Shown here: positions 27,830 through 36,960 of the stretch, piece by piece
How positions within the stretch are numbered: position 1 is the stretch's first letter
How the letters are laid out: each line of letters opens with the position of its first letter
Source: Verrucomicrobiaceae bacterium
GTDB lineage: Bacteria; Pseudomonadota; Gammaproteobacteria; Pseudomonadales; CAMLJR01
DNA: 48,441 nt
Direction: 5' to 3'
Assembly: GCA_028293825.1 (NCBI GenBank)
Contig: JAQGNY010000035.1
Span: 1-48,441, forward strand
Translations under genes and position numbers: made by a program
Notes under the pieces: generated by a model
Told to the model about the DNA's origin: nothing
The model's input: the letters and a program-made list of their open reading frames with translations, nothing else
Databases searched by the model: none

Positions 27830-28579
27830 ATGACAGCAATTTTCATCGAGATAAAGAATCTGCACAAGCGCTTCGCCATACAACCGCGCGATGTGATTAA
27901 CGATCTGTCGTTAACGCTGCCGCATGGCGAATCGCTATCGCTGCTCGGGCCCTCCGGTTGCGGCAAAACTACGTTATTGCGCTTGATTATGGGGCTGGAA
28001 CAGCCGAGCGCCGGCAGTATTGAAATCGAACCGACGATAGCGCCGCACATGTCATACGTATTTCAGGAACCGCGTCTGGTGCCATGGCGCACCACGTTAG
28101 AAAATGTGTTGCTGCCGCTCGAATTGCTAAAACGCGATAGCGCCGAGCGATGCCAACACGCTCGTGAATTATTGCAACGCTTAGGATTGGGCGCACACAG
28201 CGATCGCTTTCCTGCAGAACTGAGCGGTGGCATGCAAATGCGCGCTGCATTGGCACGCGCATTAATAACCGATCCGAAATTAATATTGCTCGATGAGCCG
28301 TTCGCAGCGCTGGATGAACGCACGCGTTTTCGTCTACAGGATTTGCTGCACGAATTAAAAACGACTTACGCACTCCAATATATATTCGTTACACATTCGA
28401 TTGCAGAAGCTATTTATCTGGGTGACCGAGTTCTACTGCTCGATCAATACGGTCGACAGAAATTACTCACACCGGTTGAGATCGGCCCACGTTCGCAAGA
28501 TACAAAATTAAGCGGGCCGTTTAACGCGATGGTAAAAATGCTGACGCAACAATTTGCCGATATCGAGCAAGCCGCATGA
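27830..28579 (+). CDS. ABC transporter ATP-binding protein, nitrate/sulfonate/taurine (SsuB/TauB/ThiZ) type
   Basis: Cytoplasmic ATPase of 249 residues. Walker A is GPSGCGKTT, the Q-loop lies in VFQEPRLVPWRT, the signature is LSGGMQMRAALARAL, Walker B is ILLDEPFAALDE and the switch histidine is in FVTHSIAEA. VFQEPRLVPW is characteristic of the NrtD/SsuB/TauB group. It starts a three-gene importer (ATPase, permease, binding protein). Only 94 bases separate it from the PilZ gene, with no THI-box riboswitch visible, so regulation by thiamine is not supported. Confidence 0.93.
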   Translation: MTAIFIEIKNLHKRFAIQPRDVINDLSLTLPHGESLSLLGPSGCGKTTLLRLIMGLEQPSAGSIEIEPTIAPHMSYVFQEPRLVPWRTTLENVLLPLELLKRDSAERCQHARELLQRLGLGAHSDRFPAELSGGMQMRAALARALITDPKLILLDEPFAALDERTRFRLQDLLHELKTTYALQYIFVTHSIAEAIYLGDRVLLLDQYGRQKLLTPVEIGPRSQDTKLSGPFNAMVKMLTQQFADIEQAA

Positions 28580-29337
28580 AAAATATACTTGTGGAAAAGT
28601 TACCAGCCTGGATTTTCTTCTTTTTAATTATTGCCATCTGGCAAACCATCGTCGCGCAGCAGTGGGTACCTTCTTATTTATTGCCGTCACCGCGCGAAAT
28701 AATTCAAACGACTATCGACAATTGGACGGATATCGGCAGCGCACTGCTATCGACGCTGCTGTCCATTGTTTGGGGATTGGGACTGAGCTTTAGTATTGGC
28801 GTGGTGCTGGCGATTACATTTTTTGCGGTGCCGCTATTGCGAAAAGCAGTACTGCCTTTCTGCATATTTTTTCAAACGGTACCGATTATCGCGATAGCGC
28901 CGCTGCTGGTCATTTGGTTCGGCTTCGGTCAGCCGACCGTGAAGGCGTCGGCGTTTATCGTTTCACTATTTCCGATTCTGGCAAATACGCTAACTGGTTT
29001 GCAGCAAACCGATCCGCAATTGAAGGAATTATTTTCGCTGTACAAACCCAACGTATTGACGACAATTTTTAAACTGCAAATCCCGTCGGCATTGCCGTAT
29101 ATTTTGGCAGGCCTGCGTATTGCGGTGGGGCTTTCCGTTATCGGCGCCATTGTCGGCGAATTTATCGCCGGCGGCGGTCTCGGCAGTTTGATCGATTCGG
29201 CAAGAACGCAGCAGCGCGTCGATTTGGTGTTCAGCGGGGTGATGATGTCGAGTGTGTTGGCACTGGCGCTAATTTTCTTAATCGATCTGGTCACTAAATT
29301 ATTACTGGGCAAACGTCCCTATTTAAGAAAAGCGTGA
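28576..29337 (+). CDS. ABC transporter permease, SsuC/TauC/ThiX type
   Basis: Inner-membrane permease of 253 residues with about six helices. The ATG overlaps the ATPase stop by four bases. The early VPSYLLPSPREIIQTT and the central FFQTVPIIAIAPLLVIWFGFG are typical of the BPD_transp_1 group that serves nitrate, sulfonate and pyrimidine importers. The coupling helix region reads LFSLYKPNVLTTIFKLQIPSALPYI across two segments, and IVGEFIAGGGLGSLI lies near the C-terminus. It forms the pore of the importer whose binding protein follows after 10 bases. Confidence 0.93.
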   Translation: MKNILVEKLPAWIFFFLIIAIWQTIVAQQWVPSYLLPSPREIIQTTIDNWTDIGSALLSTLLSIVWGLGLSFSIGVVLAITFFAVPLLRKAVLPFCIFFQTVPIIAIAPLLVIWFGFGQPTVKASAFIVSLFPILANTLTGLQQTDPQLKELFSLYKPNVLTTIFKLQIPSALPYILAGLRIAVGLSVIGAIVGEFIAGGGLGSLIDSARTQQRVDLVFSGVMMSSVLALALIFLIDLVTKLLLGKRPYLRKA

Positions 29338-29347
29338 GGAAAATTAC

Positions 29348-30304
29348 ATGGCAAAAAAATGGTTGACGATTTTAGCTGCGGCTTTCGCGCTCTGCTCTAC
29401 TGCATTTTCAACCGCTGCGCTCGCCGACGGCGAGCCGCTTAAACTCGCACTGAACTGGAAAGCAGAGCCTCAATTCGGTGGCTTTTATGCAGCGCAGCAC
29501 TTCGGATTGTTCACCAAGCAACAATTAACCGTTGAAATTACCGAGGGCGGCTCCGGCACGCCGACCGTGCAAATGCTGGCGGCGGGAAAAGTCGATTACG
29601 CGATTGTTTCCGCCGATGAAGTCGTCATCGCGCACGATCGCGGCGCCAACAATATTGTCGCCTTATTTGCCACCTATCAAACCAATCCGCAGGGCATCAT
29701 GACACACGCCGAACGCGGCTTTAAAAACCTGGACAATGTAATGAAAGCCGATGGCACTCTGCTGTGGCAATCGGGCCTTGCCTACGCGCAATTTTTCAAA
29801 AAGAAATACGCGCCAATTAAAGTCACTACCGCGCCGTACCTCGGTGGCATTGGCAGCTTTCAGAGCGACACAAAAATTTCACAACAATGCTTTGTCACCA
29901 GCGAACCGCTCAAAGCCGAAAAAGCCGGCCTCAGCGTTAAAACTTTTTTGATTGCAGACAGCGGATATAACCCCTACACCACCGTGCTCGCTACCACGCG
30001 CGAACATCTGCAAAAAAATCCCGATGAAGTAAAACGTGTCGTCGCTGCTGTGCGGGAAGGCTGGAATGAGTATTTAAAAAATCCGGAGGCGACCAATATA
30101 AAAATGGCCGCGCAAAATAAATCGATGGATCTAGCTACATTTTTAGCCAGCGCTAAAGCTCAGCAGAATTTGATTGCTACACCAGATATTAAGAAGCTAG
30201 GCCAAATGAGCGCCACACGCTGGCAAACGCTATCGGATCAATTGCTGGATATAAAAATGATAAAGACTGCGGTAAAACCGGATGAATTATTTGTCGATTT
30301 TTAG
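29348..30304 (+). CDS. ABC transporter substrate-binding protein, NMT1/THI5-like
   Basis: Periplasmic binding protein of 318 residues. The signal peptide ends near AALADGEP. The mature protein starts LKLALNWKAEPQFGGFYAAQ and later has EGGSGTPTVQMLAAGKVDYAIVSADE, the pattern of NMT1/THI5-like proteins such as ThiY and the SsuA relatives. ThiY-like proteins bind formyl-aminopyrimidine for thiamine salvage, but the same fold binds sulfonates and other small organics, so the ligand is open. It is the third gene of the operon. The stop lies only 9 bases from the end of the convergent gene at 30314, with no room for a separate terminator. Confidence 0.9.
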   Translation: MAKKWLTILAAAFALCSTAFSTAALADGEPLKLALNWKAEPQFGGFYAAQHFGLFTKQQLTVEITEGGSGTPTVQMLAAGKVDYAIVSADEVVIAHDRGANNIVALFATYQTNPQGIMTHAERGFKNLDNVMKADGTLLWQSGLAYAQFFKKKYAPIKVTTAPYLGGIGSFQSDTKISQQCFVTSEPLKAEKAGLSVKTFLIADSGYNPYTTVLATTREHLQKNPDEVKRVVAAVREGWNEYLKNPEATNIKMAAQNKSMDLATFLASAKAQQNLIATPDIKKLGQMSATRWQTLSDQLLDIKMIKTAVKPDELFVDF

Positions 30305-30313
30305 TATTGAAAA

Positions 30314-30898
30314 CTAATGCTGCGACACATGCCCAATGATTTTTCTTATTTGCTGCACATACGGCAGCGCCTGTTCGCGCGTGGCAAAGACACCGATCTG
30401 AATCTGCTTCTGCGCGGACAAATTGATATCGATGGTAAAGGTCGGCGCATCGTCCAACGGTGCAATATCGATGATTTCCACTGCGCAGATGGAGTCGAAC
30501 GAATAGGTTTGCCGCCGTTGCCCCTGCGCCGGTGCGCGAGCGGTGTAAATAACCCGGCGCATACTGCGATCGAATAAAAGTGTCTGTCTCGGTAAAAGCA
30601 CAGCCATTTTCAGGCAATACCCACCGAATAAAAAAAACGCGACCAAGCCCAGCATTGAGGCAACTTCCCCGCCAGCTTTTGCCCACATGGCTGGTGTGCC
30701 GATAATTAGCGCGCCGATATTGATCGCCCCGATCTGCCGAATGAGCTCGACAAAAAATAGCGAGCAGACAATTGCGATTATTCCAGCTCCGCCAAAAACC
30801 AAACGCAACACCGCAGTGCTGTCCGGCTCGCGATACAGCAATCCTTCGGCTGTTTCCACGAAATAGTTGGGCTGAGCGTTACGATTTAACTTAGACAT
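30314..30898 (-). CDS. Unknown small membrane protein
   Basis: A 194-residue protein of unknown family. Helices are visible at about residues 28-52 (AVLRLVFGGAGIIAIVCSLFFVELI), and at about 78-100 (ASMLGLVAFFLFGGYCLKMAVLL), with a weaker hydrophobic stretch at 58-68. The C-terminal 90 residues look like alternating strands (TLLFDRSMRRVIYTA, QTYSFDSICAVEIIDI, FTIDINLSAQKQIQIGVF) and end in a helix, a layout seen in membrane proteins with a PH-like cytoplasmic domain. The start is ATG 30898, with GCGGGAA upstream. It stands alone between the ABC operon and an AT-rich gap, so the context gives no function. Confidence 0.7.
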   Translation of the reverse strand: MSKLNRNAQPNYFVETAEGLLYREPDSTAVLRLVFGGAGIIAIVCSLFFVELIRQIGAINIGALIIGTPAMWAKAGGEVASMLGLVAFFLFGGYCLKMAVLLPRQTLLFDRSMRRVIYTARAPAQGQRRQTYSFDSICAVEIIDIAPLDDAPTFTIDINLSAQKQIQIGVFATREQALPYVQQIRKIIGHVSQH

Positions 30899-31351
30899 CG
30901 GTTCCCGCTACTAGCATTGAGGCCCGACAGGTCGCGACCAAAATTATCTGCTTCAATTGCGCGCAATGAATCTATACAACGCATTTTCGCCGTCACTTTA
31001 TTAAAAACGGCTGTACTCTTAAATACTTTAAATACTTTAAATACTTTAAATACTTGAATACTTGAATACTTGAATACTGGCGAAAGCAGTGTATCCAGAG
31101 TCTCACCTTCCGTGATGCGCCAAAAGCGGGCATAGATTGAATCGAAGAATATTGTAAAACCCATTTTTTAAATGTGATGCGGCTTTCGAATTGCAGAGCG
31201 AACCATCTTAAATCTCGCTTGAGGCGATACAACAGGTTTGCAGCCGATTATTTACGCCGAATACTTACCGACTATTTCTTGGACTCCACAAAAATAGAAT
31301 CAATAAACGGCCGTGGCGGGAGGGATTTTATATAAGTTATGAAACATAAAA
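30899..31351. other. Gene-free, AT-rich stretch with a tandem repeat and a small palindrome
   Basis: About 450 bases without a convincing gene. It holds a perfect palindrome ATTGCGCGCAAT at 30956-30967 and the tandem repeat described separately. Two short minus-strand open frames that cross it translate the repeat into runs of VFK or KYL and have no support as genes. No terminator for the kinase gene that ends at 31352 is clear. Confidence 0.6.
31021..31080. repeat. Short tandem repeat: four 9-base units, then three 8-base units
   Basis: Four units of the type AAATACTTT (last one ending in G) at 31021-31056 are followed by three 8-base units AATACTTG, AATACTTG and AATACTGG at 31057-31080. 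All share the core AATACTT. The change from 9 to 8 bases per unit fits slippage. It is the only clear tandem array in the window. Confidence 0.85.
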
Positions 31352-34246
31352 CTAGCGTTCTGCCGCATCCTCTTCGATGTCGAGTTCGACCGCCAGGTCG
31401 CGCACTAGTATTAGCAACGCGTCGTTAATAAGCGCGGCCTGAGGAATCAGTACGGTTACATCAACGCCTCCAATTAGCGCTCTCTCGAAACTTTTCAGTG
31501 CCTCTCCCAACGTAAACGCGCCGATGGTTGCACACGCGCCGCGCAATGAGTGACATACCGACGGCCAGTTAGCCGTGCTGGCCGGAGAAATATTTAATAG
31601 TGCAGGCTCCCCATTCCGATAAATTTTTACGAACGTGTTCAAAATTCGTTTCAGTATTTCGATATCGCCGCCGATGTAATTCAGCGCGTGCGTCACGCTG
31701 AAGCCTTCGATCGCCGCCAGGCGATCCTTAAGCGGCATCGTTTGCAGCGCGCTGAAGGTTGAGTCCGTTATCCTCGGCGCAAAGTGATTCACGAGTGTCG
31801 GCAACCAGCGCAGCAAGGTGCCGTATAACGCCTCCGGATCAACCGGCTTCGCAACGTGATCGTTCATGCCCGCTTCGATACACGCGATGCGGTCTTCGCC
31901 AAATGCATTGGCCGTCATTGCTACAATCGGCAGCGTCGCAAATTGAGCGTGCGTACGAATGGCTCTGGTCGCCGCCATGCCATCCATAACGGGCATCTGT
32001 ACATCCATCAGAATTAAATCGTAAGCGTGCGCCAGTACCATGGCGACTGCCTGCGAGCCATCGTTAGCGGTTTCAACATGAAGATTGGCGCGACTCAATA
32101 ATTCGGTCGCCACTTCACGATTAATCGGATTGTCTTCAACCAATAAAACGCGCTGATTGGAATGCATTCGCTGCAAAAGATTTTCGGCTTCACCACCGAT
32201 TAAAGGCGCAGCGAAAGGAGCAGCAACCTGTTGACGCAGAACGCGGGTAAGCGTGTCGTGCAGCGCCGAATTGGTGATGGGTTTTATTAGCACGCCATCG
32301 AACTGAACGTCGGTGGCCTGCTGCCACATCGACGGATCGTCAAAAGCGGTAACTAAAATACTTGGCGGCATCGCATCCCCGAGCAACGCGCGCAACCTAC
32401 GCTGTGTTTCGATGCCGTCGATCGGGTCCATGCGCCAATCGATAAGTATCACATCGTACGGATTGCCGGCGATCAGTTGCGCTTGCACGCGCTGCAATGC
32501 ATCAATACCGTTGGCGAGCGCCTCGACATGCAAACCCAATAGCTCCAAACAATCTGCGAGAGCACCGCGCGCTTCGGGTAAATCGTCGACCAGCAATGCG
32601 CGTAGCCCTTGCATCGGTATTGGCGCAACCCGTTCGGCAGGTTCGACGGCGCGCTCAAGCCACGCGGTAAACCAAAACGTACTGCCGGCGCCGGGCGCGC
32701 TGATGACGCCCGATTCTCCACCCATCATCAGCGCCAAATGGCGTGTTAGCGCGAGCCCGAGTCCGGTGCCGCCGTGACGACGTGTGGTCGAACTATCGGC
32801 CTGCTCGAATGCATTAAATAATTCCGATTGACGATCCAGCTCGATACCTTCGCCAGTGTCCTGCACTTCGAAACGAACGTGAATTCGCTTATCGTCTTCG
32901 CCCAGCCGCTCGCCGCGCAAACGAACCCAACCGCGCTGCGTAAATTTCACCGCGTTAGCCAGCAAATTAATTAATGCTTGCGACAGCCGTGTTGGATCGC
33001 CACGCAATCGATACGGAAGATGGTCGGTATCGATCACCAACTCCAAGCCTTTTTCGCGCGCCGCTGCACTGACCATTTCAAAATTGCGCGACAGCAATTC
33101 ATCGAGGGCAAACTCAATATCTTCCAACACCATTTTACCGGCTTCGATTTTGGAGAGATCGAGAATGTCGTTAATAACTTGCAGCAAATGTTTCGCGGCG
33201 CCGTCGACTTTACCGAGGCGGTCACGCTGCAATGGGTCTTGCGTATCGCGCGACATTAAATACGTGAGTCCGATAATGGCATTCATCGGCGTGCGAATTT
33301 CGTGGCTCATATTCGCCAGAAATGCGCTTTTCGCTTTATTCGCAGTCTCGGCAGCTGCCATCGCCTCTTCCAGCGCCGCCGTGCGAATGGTCACTAATCT
33401 TTCGAGCTGATTGCGGTGTTGTTGTATTTCGGTAATGAGTTGTTGGTCATGGGTCACATCACAAAACGATGTAACCACCGCAATCAATGCGTTCGTATTT
33501 GGGTCGCGGATGGCGCGCGCATTTACTTCGAGCCAGATCATTTCTCCAGAGGGACTGACCGCACAGTACCGCTCTTTATCCACAGCGACATGACCTGCAA
33601 GAACCTTTCCTGAAGGTCTTTCTTCATTCGGCATTGCGCTACCGTCAGCTCGCAACAAGCGCCACCCATCAGGGAAAATCGAATGCCCCTGCCAGTTAGC
33701 TTCCTTCACTCCAACAATGCGTTCGGCGGCGGCATTGCAACTCAACACCAATCCTCGTGCATCGCTGACTACGATACCTTCGGTTAAAACCGACACCACG
33801 CTTCGATAATGCACTTCGCTTTGACGGAGTTGAATTTGTGCCGCTGCCAACTCTCTGTAGCGGGTGACTTCACGCAACTTGGAACGGTGCAAAACCTCGG
33901 TTAATAGGCTGACCATCAAGCCATTGGCAATCAACACAAACCACTGAATGAGATCGACGCCACCCGCCATAGCAAAATCATGGCGCGGCGGAATAATGAA
34001 ATAGCTGGCTAAGGCAGCGCACACAAATGTCGCAAGAATACCAGGCGCTAAACCACCGAGTAATGCGCCAAGAACAATGGGAAACATGAATAGAACAAGC
34101 AGCTGCCTATCGCTAGTGCCGGCCATCCATTGTTGAACTAGTAGCGTGGCAACACTTAATGCGACAGCAACAATACTTAAAATGATTGTTCGCCGCAGCT
34201 CCTTAGTTTTATCGGGAAGCTCATAACGCACAGGACGCAGTGGCAT
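31352..34246 (-). CDS. Membrane hybrid histidine kinase (TM-PAS-HisKA-HATPase-REC-REC-Hpt)
   Basis: Hybrid kinase of 964 residues with a full phosphorelay in one chain. Residues about 20-118 hold four helices resembling the DUF4118/KdpD membrane region. PAS covers about 140-270, then a coiled coil leads into HisKA with H315 in MSHEIRTP, HATPase_c (DTGEGI, GGTGLGL) to about 530, a first receiver with D603, a second with D748 in [13 protein letters not shown], and a C-terminal Hpt domain with H899 in [13 protein letters not shown] strong GGAGG precedes ATG 34246. No response regulator is adjacent, so the final output must be encoded elsewhere. It is a single gene by position. Confidence 0.93.
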   Translation of the reverse strand: MPLRPVRYELPDKTKELRRTIILSIVAVALSVATLLVQQWMAGTSDRQLLVLFMFPIVLGALLGGLAPGILATFVCAALASYFIIPPRHDFAMAGGVDLIQWFVLIANGLMVSLLTEVLHRSKLREVTRYRELAAAQIQLRQSEVHYRSVVSVLTEGIVVSDARGLVLSCNAAAERIVGVKEANWQGHSIFPDGWRLLRADGSAMPNEERPSGKVLAGHVAVDKERYCAVSPSGEMIWLEVNARAIRDPNTNALIAVVTSFCDVTHDQQLITEIQQHRNQLERLVTIRTAALEEAMAAAETANKAKSAFLANMSHEIRTPMNAIIGLTYLMSRDTQDPLQRDRLGKVDGAAKHLLQVINDILDLSKIEAGKMVLEDIEFALDELLSRNFEMVSAAAREKGLELVIDTDHLPYRLRGDPTRLSQALINLLANAVKFTQRGWVRLRGERLGEDDKRIHVRFEVQDTGEGIELDRQSELFNAFEQADSSTTRRHGGTGLGLALTRHLALMMGGESGVISAPGAGSTFWFTAWLERAVEPAERVAPIPMQGLRALLVDDLPEARGALADCLELLGLHVEALANGIDALQRVQAQLIAGNPYDVILIDWRMDPIDGIETQRRLRALLGDAMPPSILVTAFDDPSMWQQATDVQFDGVLIKPITNSALHDTLTRVLRQQVAAPFAAPLIGGEAENLLQRMHSNQRVLLVEDNPINREVATELLSRANLHVETANDGSQAVAMVLAHAYDLILMDVQMPVMDGMAATRAIRTHAQFATLPIVAMTANAFGEDRIACIEAGMNDHVAKPVDPEALYGTLLRWLPTLVNHFAPRITDSTFSALQTMPLKDRLAAIEGFSVTHALNYIGGDIEILKRILNTFVKIYRNGEPALLNISPASTANWPSVCHSLRGACATIGAFTLGEALKSFERALIGGVDVTVLIPQAALINDALLILVRDLAVELDIEEDAAER

Positions 34247-34876
34247 TTTATGCCTCCATTGACAAATTCTTCCGTGCCGTAGCGGCAGTTAATTTTTATT
34301 GTGAGGACAATGTGCCTAAGCGGCTGTGGCGTCAATACAACAATTGTATCGTCGAAGTTTTCTGGGCGAATATAAATTCAAAAAAATAAAGTACTTCCAC
34401 AGCAACGAATCCAACTGTGAAATATCGAATTAAACGGGAGAGATTTAATCGCCTTTAAGAAGTTCGCTTTCAATTACGCAAAGTATTGAAGCGTAATCCG
34501 CGCAAATTGAAAACCAGGTTAGCAATTTATCGAGCCAAGAAAATTATCGCCTAATGCGTGTTATTAATGGACAACAAGCGGCGACTCGCGCCGTGAAAGA
34601 AGGTCTTCTGTTAACTCGGTGCGTAACATGCTGCATGCTTTGCGTAGCAATACATGCACACTTTGCCCTGCCAGCAACGTGGTCAATACACCCAGAGCAG
34701 CAGCTACGCGGACAATACCGCCAAAAGCGGCAATAATTTCGCTCCAGGAAATGACAGCTCCTTTTGCAAAAATTAATTTTCTTTTAAAAATTCGAATCAA
34801 TCGCTAAAACGGTTTTTTATTAACTCACAAAGAACCTATTATTTTTTTGTACAACGATATTTACGCGTATTAAAAA
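34247..34876. other. 630-base stretch without a supported gene
   Basis: Upstream region of the hybrid kinase (start 34246) and downstream region of the thioesterase. It holds an inverted repeat ATACAA-CAA-TTGTAT at 34335-34349 and a second one, ATTAAA-N9-TTTAAT, at about 34429-34447. A minus-strand frame at 34564-34800 has one hydrophobic segment but only a TTG start. The base composition is AT-rich near 34380-34550 and 34760-34870. Nothing else is recognised. Confidence 0.55.
34564..34800 (-). CDS. Doubtful small open frame with a hydrophobic segment
   Basis: A possible 78-residue protein, starting at TTG 34800, with a basic N-terminus (IRIFKRKLIFAKG) and a hydrophobic stretch (IIAAFGGIVRVAAALGVLTTLLAG). 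There is an AAAGGAG within the frame, but it is followed by ATT, not by a normal start codon. No family is recognised. It might be a real small membrane protein, a decayed gene or chance. Confidence 0.2.
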   Translation of the reverse strand: MIRIFKRKLIFAKGAVISWSEIIAAFGGIVRVAAALGVLTTLLAGQSVHVLLRKACSMLRTELTEDLLSRRESPLVVH

Positions 34877-35362
34877 CTACGGCGAAAGAAACCGATTCAT
34901 TTCCTCTTCAATGCCATTACGCAGTCCCATCAATTTACGCGCGTAGTCTTCGAGCGCAATGTCTTCCGCCGATTCGGAAGTCCATTCGCGCACCGGTGAA
35001 GGTCTGCCGTCGACATCGACAGCTACGAAAACAATAATGCAGTGCGTCGTTTTGCGCAGTTGATTTTGTTTAGGGTCACCGGCGCTGACATCGACTGCAA
35101 TGTGCATGCTGGTTTTGCCGGTGTAAATGACACGAGCCTGCACTTCGACCAGATGGCCGATAAGAATGGGTTGTATAAAACGAATACCGCCGACATAGAC
35201 AGTTACGCAATACTGACCGCTCCACCCTACCGCGCACGCGTAACCGGCCTGGTCGATCCATTTCATCACCGTGCCGCCGTGCACTTTGCCACCAAAATTA
35301 ACTTCCGAAGGCTCTGCTAAAAACCGCAATGTGATGTCGCGTTGTACTTGCGTGGCGGCCAT
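34877..35362 (-). CDS. Acyl-CoA thioesterase, hotdog fold (YciA/4HBT type)
   Basis: Cytoplasmic thioesterase of about 161 residues that hydrolyses acyl-CoA. The motif VNFGGKVHGGTVMKWIDQAGYACA holds the conserved N22, H28 and catalytic D37 of the YciA/BFIT-type family; it is split here as NFGGKVHGG and MKWIDQAG. The start is ATG 35362, with GAGG nine bases upstream; an in-frame ATG five codons earlier (35377) lacks a site. It is 55 bases downstream of the Ser/Thr kinase gene on the same strand and might be co-transcribed, though no functional link is evident. Chain-length preference cannot be read. Confidence 0.9.
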   Translation of the reverse strand: MAATQVQRDITLRFLAEPSEVNFGGKVHGGTVMKWIDQAGYACAVGWSGQYCVTVYVGGIRFIQPILIGHLVEVQARVIYTGKTSMHIAVDVSAGDPKQNQLRKTTHCIIVFVAVDVDGRPSPVREWTSESAEDIALEDYARKLMGLRNGIEEEMNRFLSP

Positions 35363-35417
35363 TATTTTGATCCTCATGCAGTGAGTTACGGTTTTAAATA
35401 AATAATTATTTCCGAAA

Positions 35418-36929
35418 CTATTGCTGTCTTGTCCATTGCTTCACTTCGTTATCAGCTGCAAACACTGGATACTGCTGCAAGGTGGCGGCGGCTTCCTGCA
35501 AGAGCTGCTGATCGACAACTCCATCTGCGCGCACGGCACGTTGTTTTAAAATCGCCACCACCGCATTGTGAATACGATCAATATCGCGATCGCTTTTCTG
35601 AATGGCATACGCGGCATCCAAATAATACAGCGCGCCATCGATTGCGCCAGCGTTTAACGCATTATCCGCCTCGTTAATTGCGTGATGAAACTGACGCTGC
35701 TCGGCGGCGGGTAAATCGCTCAAACGCGGCGCGGTATTCGAAAATAAATTCCAGTAAATGCCATTGCCAAGCGCCAGCATTATCAACAACACCGTCATGC
35801 CGGCGAGCTTTTTGTAACCGGCTACAGCGAAATCCAAACGGCGCAAAAATTCGGTGGCGTCGAGTGGACGTGCCGGCGCACGCAATTGCACCGAACTGCG
35901 CAACAAACGGCGCAGAAAAAAACCAAGACCTTTCGGCAAAACCGGCAACGTTGACTTGGCTTCAGCTTGAATGGCGGTTGCATCGAGATAGGCATGCGGG
36001 CCGCCAAGCAATTGCAGCGCGATTAACCCCACCGCATAAATATCATCGCGCGGGTCCGCCGCCATTTGCCGAAACATTTCCGCGCTCGCATAACGCGGCG
36101 TCAGCGCATGCAACTTTCCGGTTTCGAACGCGTCGCCGTTTTGATCCTGCGTCACCGCGCGCGCGATACCAAGGTCCAATACTTTTACGTGGTCGTTTTC
36201 GGTAAGAAAAATATTGCTGGGCTTTAAATCGGAATGAACAAAACCGCGACTGTGTGCGTAGGCCAATGCCACGGCGATATCGCGAATAATCGCCAGCGAT
36301 TTTTTGCGGTCGACTTGTTTACCCAGATTATTTTTAATGTATTTATCGAGCGAAATGCCGCGCAGCGCTTCCATCGTCATGTAAACGGTGCTGCCATCGC
36401 GATCGAAATCGTAAACAGTGACAATATTCGGGTGCGCTAACGTTTGTGTTTTGCGGGTCTCGCGCTGCAGCGCGATAAATGCTTCTGGATGTTTGGCGAT
36501 AGCGCCGCTTAGGACTTTAATCGCGATATACGGATCGCTGTCGCGCGCTTCCTTTTTGCGAAGGTCGAGCGCGCGATATACGCAGCCCATACCGCCGCGC
36601 CCTAATACATTATTGAGCACGAAGCGATGCTTGACCGTGCTGCCTAACGCAATGGGTAAATCCGTGTCAGCGTCGGAAAAAGTCAGCGTCAAATCGCCGG
36701 GCTCGAAACTCTCTGGCCCTGTCTTCAGCGAAGAGGTTGAAAGCGACGAGTTAATATCCGATTCAAGCATGGTAATTTGCGTAGCAGACGCAGCGATTTT
36801 ATTATCGGCCGCATTGAAATTATTTTTTTTAAAATCAAACACAGACTTTTCGGAATTCAACGCAGCGTCTTTTTCCACATCGAGAGATGGCGACGAAATA
36901 TCGAACTGGAACGGCTGCTTCTCTTCCAT
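35418..36929 (-). CDS. Transmembrane serine/threonine protein kinase (Hanks type)
   Basis: Kinase of 503 residues. Residues 1-95 are polar and look disordered. The kinase domain covers about 100-370: glycine loop LGRGGMGCVY, ATP lysine K138 (IAIKVL), helix-C E157, catalytic loop HSDLKPSN (D234, K236, N239), metal-binding DLG (D252). The residue before the catalytic aspartate is serine where most kinases have arginine, making it a non-RD kinase. One membrane helix lies at about 375-396 (LAGMTVLLIMLALGNGIYW), so the kinase domain is cytoplasmic and about 105 C-terminal residues, helical in character, face the periplasm. An AGGGAG precedes ATG 36929. It follows the nuclease-like gene by 31 bases. 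Confidence 0.93.
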   Translation of the reverse strand: MEEKQPFQFDISSPSLDVEKDAALNSEKSVFDFKKNNFNAADNKIAASATQITMLESDINSSLSTSSLKTGPESFEPGDLTLTFSDADTDLPIALGSTVKHRFVLNNVLGRGGMGCVYRALDLRKKEARDSDPYIAIKVLSGAIAKHPEAFIALQRETRKTQTLAHPNIVTVYDFDRDGSTVYMTMEALRGISLDKYIKNNLGKQVDRKKSLAIIRDIAVALAYAHSRGFVHSDLKPSNIFLTENDHVKVLDLGIARAVTQDQNGDAFETGKLHALTPRYASAEMFRQMAADPRDDIYAVGLIALQLLGGPHAYLDATAIQAEAKSTLPVLPKGLGFFLRRLLRSSVQLRAPARPLDATEFLRRLDFAVAGYKKLAGMTVLLIMLALGNGIYWNLFSNTAPRLSDLPAAEQRQFHHAINEADNALNAGAIDGALYYLDAAYAIQKSDRDIDRIHNAVVAILKQRAVRADGVVDQQLLQEAAATLQQYPVFAADNEVKQWTRQQ

Positions 36930-36960
36930 GATGACTCCCTAATTTTTAGCGCCGATATTT

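Noticed and set aside
30886-31232. Two overlapping minus-strand frames through the tandem repeat
   Set aside because: Their sequence is mostly the translated repeat (VFK or KYL runs) and neither has a supported start.
34554-34736. Plus-strand 60-codon frame in the 34.3-34.9 kb gap
   Set aside because: No ribosome binding site, no recognisable domain, and it overlaps the equally doubtful minus-strand frame.
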